A model generated the notes under the pieces. It had not been told where the DNA came from and made no database searches. It saw only the letters and a program-made list of their open reading frames with translations. Below, one piece after another: positions 36,561-45,300 of a stretch of 64,000 bases of DNA. How positions within the stretch are numbered: position 1 is the first letter of the stretch; each line of letters opens with the position of its first letter. The DNA comes from Macrostomum hystrix. Its lineage: Eukaryota > Platyhelminthes > Macrostomidae. The position numbers were made by a program, and so were the translations under genes. The stretch lies in NCBI GenBank assembly GCA_950097015.1, contig CATNEN010000028.1:372001-436000 (forward strand), given 5' to 3'.

Positions 36561-38897
36561 GGGTGAGTATGGAATCGACACCCACATCGAGATGCGATTG
36601 CAGGGAGCTAGAGGTGAGAAGGTACGTCAAAGAATGGATAGCAAATTCTAGGAATTTAAACGTGAAATTTTAGGTTAATCCGGGATTAGGTACTTTCGGG
36701 ATTAATAAAGAAGCAAACTTGGGGAAAACTGATATACAGTTTTTAAGAGATACGCTCGTAGAAACCGTTTTTTTCTCAGTTGTAGCTCGTAATAAAGAAG
36801 GAATATTTAGATTAAAAAATTGTATCGTCTAATCGTGTTGCCTTTGTTGCGATAAATTGCAGAAATTCGTAAATCACATTTAAATATTTTCTGGAAGCAG
36901 GTGATTTTACAACCGAAAGGTCTCATCTCGTATCTTTAGCAAAAAACAAGCATTAACAACAAAGATTCGACGATTCGACTCGTCCGAAAATTTTGCGAAC
37001 ACTCTTACCCCCCCCCCCAACTAGATAGCAATCGGATCCTAGGGAGGAGCCCTCGAGTGGGGCAAACGAGATGGATCGCTCACAATATAAAATGGAAAAT
37101 TCAATAGAGAGAGAAAGAGAGAGAGAGTAGATTGTTCGAGTGGATTGAAGAGCAGATCAGGCATGAATTAAAGAGTGAAACTATAGCCGTGCAATGTCAT
37201 CCATCTGCATTAGGCAACCGGACCACCGTGCGATGGCCAGGCGCCAGTAACTAAAATGCAAGCAAAAAACAAGATTAGGAAACTGGGCGGGGCCGATTTC
37301 CGCTCCCCTTACCACTGGCTTACCGGATCCGCTGTGGACAAAAAACATCTGGCCGCGTCTTCCTGTAGTTGCGATGATAGGGATTTTAAGAGGATTAAAA
37401 TATGTTGCTCACGAATCGAAACACGCGACGGACAGGATGCTTGGTCGCAGTCATATTGTCATCATTGATAAATTGAGGGGGGCTTGGATCAGCCATCTGC
37501 TGCAGAAAACTTCTGATTCTAATTTTCTGAGTCGGAAGCGCCCCGACTTTTGATCCCATTAATCATATCAGGAGGACGGCAAAAATATACTTGCCCCTGT
37601 AGGTAGAGGTACCTCACCTGAGCTAGGCAGTTTTGCTGAACTTTCGATCTTACTATCAGTAGACGGTAGAGGAAGTAGAGGAGGTTCAAATTCTTATTCG
37701 TGCACGGCAATTGGAACGGAGAAAAGTTTTGCCATACCTGCTTAAATGAAACACTAGAAATTTTAACAATGCATACTATGTACAATCATTGAAATTAACT
37801 TTGCTACGATTATTTTTCTCAGGAAATAAAAGTTATGCCTGCTTTCACTTTAAAACTTTTCACTTTTCACTCTTATAGCACCCTAAAGGCAACGACAAAG
37901 CTTTAGTGATAGTTAATAAAGCAGTAGTGAATAATGCTTTGCTTTAAATCAGTTTTAGCAGCCGTACTTTAGACGCAGCTATACTCAAAGTCATCAAGAC
38001 AAACTTATATTTATAATTTAAATTAAATACATCAAAAAACATCGTTCGCATTTTTGTTTATGTATGCGAATGGCTTCATGCCACAATTCAAACGATTCAA
38101 GTAGTATGAATAAAAAATCTGTTATCGTTCGGTTATGTAGTTCAACAACAACCACAGTTAGATTGTAAAAAATGGCCTATGTAAATAGTTTTTTACAGCT
38201 TAGTCGATTATAGAAACTAATATTTCTGTAACTTTTGACGAGTTAAGTAGAGTAAAGTTATCAAAGCTAAGCATATTGATGTACACACTCACTGTTTTGT
38301 TCCTATAATAATCTATATTGATGAATTCATTAATTCAATGATTTTTCGCAATCTAAAGCACAGACAGTTTATCTGAAAAATAAAACATTTTGCCTGTTTT
38401 TGATAATTTTGAAAAGCAAATTGTTATAAATTCAATTTTCAAAGACAAAAATTATTAAACAGAAAGATAGAGATCTGTTCTTACTTAAGTTTCAGAAATT
38501 TTATAAGCAGTTATTTCAACAAAATTTTGTCTTGTCTTTTATAGATATTTTTTGTTAGGCTTTGTTTAATTCCCATCAAAAGCAAGTTCTTAGCATCTTT
38601 CATTTTCTATTCGCAAGAAAGTGAATTTGGCATGTTAAATTAGTTAATTGGGATTCATATTCATTTTCCATGAAATCATAATATGCTTAATAAAATTAGA
38701 AACACTATATTTGTGCATTTAAAACCAGCCTATGAACTATAAAAATCTAAAAAACCTATAAAAAATACAAAAAAAATTTTAATACTAAACATTGTGTTGT
38801 TGAACTGAGCATGTAGAAAAGAATTATATACAAATTTTTGTTTGTGGACAGCATGTTGGCATACATTATTATCATGAATCTTTGCAATCTAATTCAG
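36561..38897. other. Intergenic, AT-rich DNA
   Basis: About 2.3 kb without a supported gene. A C homopolymer lies near 37008 and a GA-rich run near 37110-37128. It could hold upstream exons of the helical-bundle gene at 38.9 kb, but none was recognised. Confidence 0.4.
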
Positions 38898-39121
38898 ACA
38901 GCAATGTACAACAGCAGCAACGCTGTAAGTGCCAATGGTGCCATAATGACTTCTCAGCACTACCAGCAGCTGTCGGCATTCAATCATCGTCAAGTGGCTC
39001 GCGTTGAATGCCTCGTCGGTGCCCAGCGAGTCCAACAGTCGGCCGAGCGGCTACTTCTATGCACAAAAATGTGGCCGCCGCCGATTGCATCATCTGCATC
39101 GGCGACAACTTCGACAGCAGC

Positions 39122-39154
<33 letters not shown>

Positions 39155-39317
39155 AAGTTCGACCCCGGTGCGCGCCGGCGAATCGAACGAGCGAGCCCGC
39201 CGAGAACTGGCCAATTTGCGCCTGCTGGCCGACGAAGCTCGTCGAGGCGGCCGAACGCTGTTGGCGACGACGCCAGACGAAGATGAAGCTGTCGCCGATT
39301 GCGCCAAACGATTGCAG
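38898..39317 (+). CDS. Helical-bundle gene, first recognised exon
   Basis: Acceptor candidate AATTCAG|ACAGCAATG; donor TTGCAG|GTATAA. The 5' edge is uncertain; ATG at 38904 could be a start. Contains VECLVGAQRVQQSAERLL, a GGC-coded Gly run and ARRELANLRLLADEARRGG. Confidence 0.45.
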
Positions 39318-42300
39318 GTATAACTGAACTCCAATGCCGATGTACATAGCCGATGTACATTAGCTGATTTACATAGCCAGTGTACATAGCTGATGTACAT
39401 AGCCAGTGTACATAGCTGATGTACATAGCCAGTGTACATAGCTGATGTACATAGCCAGTGTACATAGTGTTGTGCAGTTGATTAATGCACGTACATAGTT
39501 CGTACATGTACACCTCTGATATCGATTGGCGCAGAATATATATAGTCCAATAACTGAGAGCCAACTTGGCGTGAAAGTTTCGGATACTAACTTGGCTGAC
39601 TCGCTACTATTCATTTACAACATTGGCATCGCAAGCTCAAGCGAACACCCACCCCAATAAGCCGGGGTCGGAGTAGACTGAAGTGAAGTGACTGCAAGCC
39701 TGCCAAGCCAAGCGTAAACAACAGCGCCAAACTGCAAAAGTGCAAACTGAAACATGACGAGTGACAGCAACTCAGCAGAAGCGCCGCGGATCAGCGTATC
39801 GCCGCCGGATCAATTCCTGCCGCAGCCGGGCCGACCGGCGAGGCCGTGGAAAGAGTGGAAGGCCCTCTTTGAGAACTACTTACTTGCGGCCGGCTACGAC
39901 ACTTTGCCGGAAGCGAGGAGGCGCGCGCTGTTGCTGCACTGCCTTGGCGCGGAAGGGCAGCGAGTCTTTGCGGCTGTGGCAGCAACGAAGAGGCCGAGTC
40001 CGACAGAACTCGCGGCGACAGTCGCGATTCTGGACGAGCAGTTCGGAGCCAAAGTCAACGTGGTGGCGGAGCGCCACAAGTTTCGGCAGCGCAGTCAGCG
40101 TCCGGGTGAAAAGATTGCGGACTTCGTGGCGGCTCTGTATGCTCTGGCTGGCTCATGTGAGTTCCGCGACATGATGGAAGAAATGATCCGCGACCAGATC
40201 GTGGAGAAGGTCAGCGACAGGCGAATTCGAGAGCGCTTGCTGATCGAGGACGGCCTGACGCTGCAGAAGGCAGTGACGCTGAGCCAGCAATGGGAGACCA
40301 GCATCGCTGAGGCCAGCGCGATAGAGACGGAAGGCGCAGCCGCGGCCGGAGCACAGCTGGAAGAAGAGGTGAAGAGAGTCCGACTACAACCAGACAGGAA
40401 GAACACGGGACAAGGGCGACCAGATCGAGAGTCATGCTCCAAGTGCGGAGGCGGGCACAACAGACGAGCCCGGTGTCCAGCTGAAGGCAAGAGTTGTCAT
40501 GTCTGCGGGAAGGCGAACCATTTCGGCCGGATGTGCAGGTCGCAGGGCGCCAAGGTCGCCGAGGTCATGGACGAGAGCGGCCAAGCCGTGTACATGGTGC
40601 GCGGCGCCTCCAGTCCCGACATCCGCTGCCGGCTGAAGGTGCATGGCATCTGGCTGAATCTGCTTGTAGACTCGGGAGCCAAGGTGTCCATCCTGTCAGA
40701 GAGGACCTTCAGGAAGCTCGGAAACCGGTCGCCACTCCAGCCGTCGACCAAGAAACTCATCGCGTACAACGGCAAGGCAATCGATGTCGTCGGCGAGGCG
40801 GTGCTGTCCGTCAGCTATCGCGGCCAGCTGGTGCCATTTTTCTGCCTTACCGTGGTACGGCAAGGCTCCGACATCATGGGAACGGATCTGATGCAGCACC
40901 TCAGCTTCCAGGTGGTGGACAAGGACGGCGACCTCGTGCGCACAGTCGAAAAAACGGCAGAGCTACCGGTCTGGCTGGCCGAGCGCTTCAAGCCACTGAC
41001 GCAGGGACTCGGGCGGATCCGAGGATTCGAGCACCGGCCCAGGCTGAACCCCGCCGTGCCCCGGTGGCGCAATCGCTACGCCGCATCCCACTTAGCATCA
41101 AAGACAAAGTCCAGGCGGAGATTGACCAGCTGCTGGAGGATGACATAATCGAGGAGATCCAGGCTTCAGAGTGGATTTCGAACCTGGTGATCGTCCCGAA
41201 GCCTGATGGCAAAATCAGGGTCTGCAATGACCTCAGGTGCCCAAACAAGGCCATAGTTCCGGATAAGCAGCCGCTGCCGACATTCGAGGAGCTGACAACG
41301 GAGTTCAAGGGCTCGACCGTGTTCACTAAGCTGGATTTAAATTCTTCGTATCTGCAGTTGGAGCTAGCAGAAGATAGGCGGGACTTAACGGCCTTCATTA
41401 CGGAGAAAGGGCTGTACCGGTACAAGCGCGTATGCTATGGCCTAAACAGCGCCCCGGCGGCCTTCCAGGTTCTCAGCAAGATTCTCCATGGCTGTTCCGG
41501 GACGCTGCACTACATCGACGACATAGTGGTGCACGCTGCCAACGAGGCGGAGCACCTGCGGCGGCTCACGACAGTGCTGGACAAGCTGCTCGCCCATGGC
41601 GTCACGCTCAACGCCTCAAAGTGCCAGTGGGCTGCAGAGACAGTGCAGTTCCTGGGCTACATCGTCTCCGCGAGAGGACTTCAGCCGATGCAGTCTAACG
41701 TTGAAGACATCGAGGCGGTGCCGGAGCCCCAGAACGCCGAGGCAGTGGCCTCATTTCTGGGAATGGTTAAATTCTATTCCAACTTTCTGCACAACCTGTC
41801 CGACATCGCCGAGCCGCTGCTGCTGCTACTTCGCAAAGAGCAGCCCTGGAACTGGACAACAGATTGCCAAAAGGCCTTTTGGAGGCTCAAGAAGATGGTG
41901 GTGTCCCCAACATGCTTGCGATTCTTCAGTCCCGACGACAAGATCATCGTGGCCTGCGACAGCTCCGCGCACGCTCTGGGGGCCGTGCTGATGCAAGACG
42001 ACAGCGCCGGGGTTCGAAGACCAGTCGCTTTCGCGTCAAGGACCCTTTCAGCGACCGAGCGCAAGTACTCCGCATCAGAGAGAGAGGCTCTCGCGTGCAT
42101 CTTCGCGTGCGAGAGATGGCACTATTTCCTGTTCGGCCGGAGATTCGAGCTGCACACGGACCACCAGGCTCTGACGACGCTGCTGACGGCTCAAGGCAGC
42201 GGCCACCGGCCTCTGCGGCTTCATCGATGGGCCGACCGCCTGCTCGCGTACGACTTCCAAGTCTGCCACGTTCCTGGCAAGAAGAACATCGTGCCAGATT

Positions 42301-45300
42301 TTTTGTCGCGCCACGGCGCTCTCGAAGGAAAATGCCCAAGGCAAAGCGAAGAGGACTCGACCGAGCTCCAAGTGAATGCCGTACTGCTATCGGGCGCGCT
42401 GGAGATTGTCAGTCCAAGCGAACTGGCCGAGGCATCCCTGCAGGACCCGGTGATCAATGATGCGGTCACAATGACGCTCCAGGGGTGGCCTAACTCCATC
42501 AAGCAGCTGAAGCCGGAGCTGCAGCCGTTCTGGAGGATGCGGACGCAACTGGCGCTCTGGAATGACGGCAAGTGCCTGGCCAACGGCACCCGAGCAGTAA
42601 TCCCCGCATCCCTGAGGGAGAAGACGCTGCAGCTGGCGCATTTCGGGCACCTCGGCGTGAGCAAAATGAAGCAGCATTGCCGGGACGCAGTCTGGTGGCC
42701 GCAAATCAATCAGCATATCGAGGAATTTGTGCGACATTGCGAGGCCTGCCTGCTTAGCGAGAAGAACTTTAAGCCACCCAAGACGGTCCTGACCCCTACG
42801 AAGTGGCCGACGCGTCCATGGGAGGAACTCCAGCTCGACATCTTCGGGGAGCTGCACTCTGCGCCGAACTCCTGTCGCTTCATCCTGGTGCTGTACGATT
42901 TGCATTCAAAGTGGCCGGAGGCTGCCTGCATGTCGACTGTCACAAGCGCGGATGTCATCGACGCCCTGACAACGTGGTTTAGCCGCTGGGGCCTGCCGAA
43001 GAGCATTAAAACAGACGGAGGTCCGCAGTTCGTGTCCGGCGATTTCGAGGATTTTCTTCAGCGCTGCGGCATCCGGCACCGGCAGTCACCGCACTACCAC
43101 CCCCAGGGCAACGCGGCCGTAGAGCGCTTCAACCGTTTTCTCAAGGACGGCCTAAAGACGCACCTAGAGGAGGGCTACGACTTCAAGGACGCGGTGAAGA
43201 CGCTGCTGTGGTCGTACAGGGCCACCCCGCATGCACTGACTGGAGTGTCACCGGCGGAGCTCATGACAGGCCGGAAGATCAGCACCCAGTTGACAGCTCT
43301 GCAGCCAAGGACAACAGCTCGGCACAGACTGGCGGCCAGCATCAAGCGGAGGCAGCAGCGCGTTTTCGATCAGCTCAACACGACCCGGAGGCCGCCGCCC
43401 ACGTTCATAGTCGGCGACTGGGTGCGCGTGAAGCGGCCGTTCGCCCGCGGCAAGCTGAGCAGCCGCCTGTCCGAGCCACGGCAGATCTCCCGGATCGCGA
43501 GCGCGACCACCGTCATCCTCAGCGATGGCTCCCGCTGGCACGTCGACAACTGCGTCCGGGTACCGCGGCCAGCCGGAGCGCTGCCGCACTGGCCAGCGCC
43601 GGCTCCCAGCGCAGCCGGGACAGCCGCGGAGGCGGCGACGGCGGCAGACCCAGCGAGACAGCAGCAGCCAGCCCAGACGGCGATCCGAGTGAGCTCAAGG
43701 CCGCGAGCGCCGCCGCAATGGTACGGTGAAATCGTGACTCACTGACTCGTTTTTTAGTGACGGTTATTCAGCTGTTATTAGCGATCAGCTGTTTCGATTT
43801 AATTCTCTTTGAAGTACCTGATGCATAAAAAGATCATTTTACTCCTTCGATGCTTGGTAATGCACTTTTATTTCCTGCTCAATATTTGCATAATTATTTT
43901 CGTTGCTCTATCCTTTGAAAGGGAAGGTGAATGTTGTGCAGTTGATTAATGCACGTACATAGTTCGTACATGTACACCTCTGATATCGATTGGCGCAGAA
44001 TATATATAGTCCAATAACTGAGAGCCAACTTGGCGTGAAAGTTTCGGATACTAACTTGGCTGACTCGCTACTATTCATTTACAACACATAGCTGATGTAC
44101 ATTAGCTGATGTACATAGCCAGTGTACATTGCTGATGTACATTAGCTGATGTACATAGTCCGTGTACATAGCTGATGTACATAGCCAGTGTACATAGCTG
44201 ATGTACATGACAGTGTACATAGCGGTTGTACATATCCGATGCACCGGCCGCTTGCAGCCTTCGGGGTGCCAGTTAAGGACTTAAAGTATGGCACCTTGGC
44301 TAATGACCAAAATCATACATGGACTGTAGGTAGGGGGTAATGACTAATGCACAGACAGGTCTAAAACATCGCCGTTAATATATAGAATTGTTGTCAGATT
44401 GAAATAATTAAATCACATCTCTGATCAGATGTCGTGCGTGAACTGCATTGAAGCTGTGTATCGTTCTGTGTACGCCAGCCTAAGTCAGCATCAGCAGCAA
44501 GCTTCAACAGATAATCAGCAACAGCAGCAGCAGCAGCAGTTGAATCGGCTGGCAGTCGCTCGCGCTTGCGACAATATCCTGACATCAGCTCTGGGCCTGG
44601 AGTTGGCCATCAATTTGGCTGCGGGAGCTGGCGGTTCTCCGGACGACAAACTGCTGGAACGACTGGCCGAACAGCTCAGCCAGGGCCTGGCCGAGTTGTC
44701 CAAAGCTGGCCGGCCTGCAAGGCTTGGCGGCGATCCAGCCGATGTTGAGGCTCTGCAGCTGGCGGTCCGATGCGCGGCAACCGCAGTGGCACAGCTGCAG
44801 CACGGCATTCGCTGTGTGCGGGCCACCCTAGCTGGCTGTGAGTTATAGGCGCGATTGGGGCTGCAGATTTACTCTGCAGTTTGTGTTGCAGTTTGTGTTG
44901 CAGTTTGGGCTGCAGTTTGGGCTGCAGTTTGGGCTGCAGTTTAGGCTGCAGTTTCTGCAGTTTTGGCTGCAGTTTGTGTTTTAGTTAAGGCTGCAGTTTG
45001 TGTTTTAGTTAAGGCTGTAGTTTTGGCTGCAGTTTGTTTTGTAGTTAAGGCTGTAGTTTTGGCTGCAGTTTATTTTGTAGTTAAGGCTGTAGTTTTGGCT
45101 GCAGTTTGTGTTTTAGTTAAGGCTGTAGTTTTGGCTGCCGTTTAATTTGTAGTTAAGGCTGTAGTTTTGGCTGCAGTTTGTTTTGTAGTTAAGGCTGTAG
45201 TTTTGGCTGCAGTTTGTTTTGTAGTTAAGGCTGTAGTTTTGGCTGCAGTTTATTTTGTAGTTAAGGCTGTAGTTTTGGCTGCAGTTTATTTTGTAGTTAA

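Larger units (their letters stand above)
39468..44086 (+). mobile_element. Complete Ty3/gypsy LTR retrotransposon, 4619 bp
   Basis: Two 155-bp LTRs (39468-39622, 43932-44086), starting TG and ending CA, appear identical base for base. A TGG-initial primer-binding-site candidate follows the 5' LTR, and a polypurine tract precedes the 3' LTR. The inside encodes gag with zinc knuckles, protease, reverse transcriptase, RNase H and integrase in the gypsy order (integrase last). No env frame is present. Coding GC content is much higher than in the flanking introns. Identical LTRs indicate recent insertion. It sits in intron 1 of the helical-bundle gene, in the same orientation. Confidence 0.97.
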
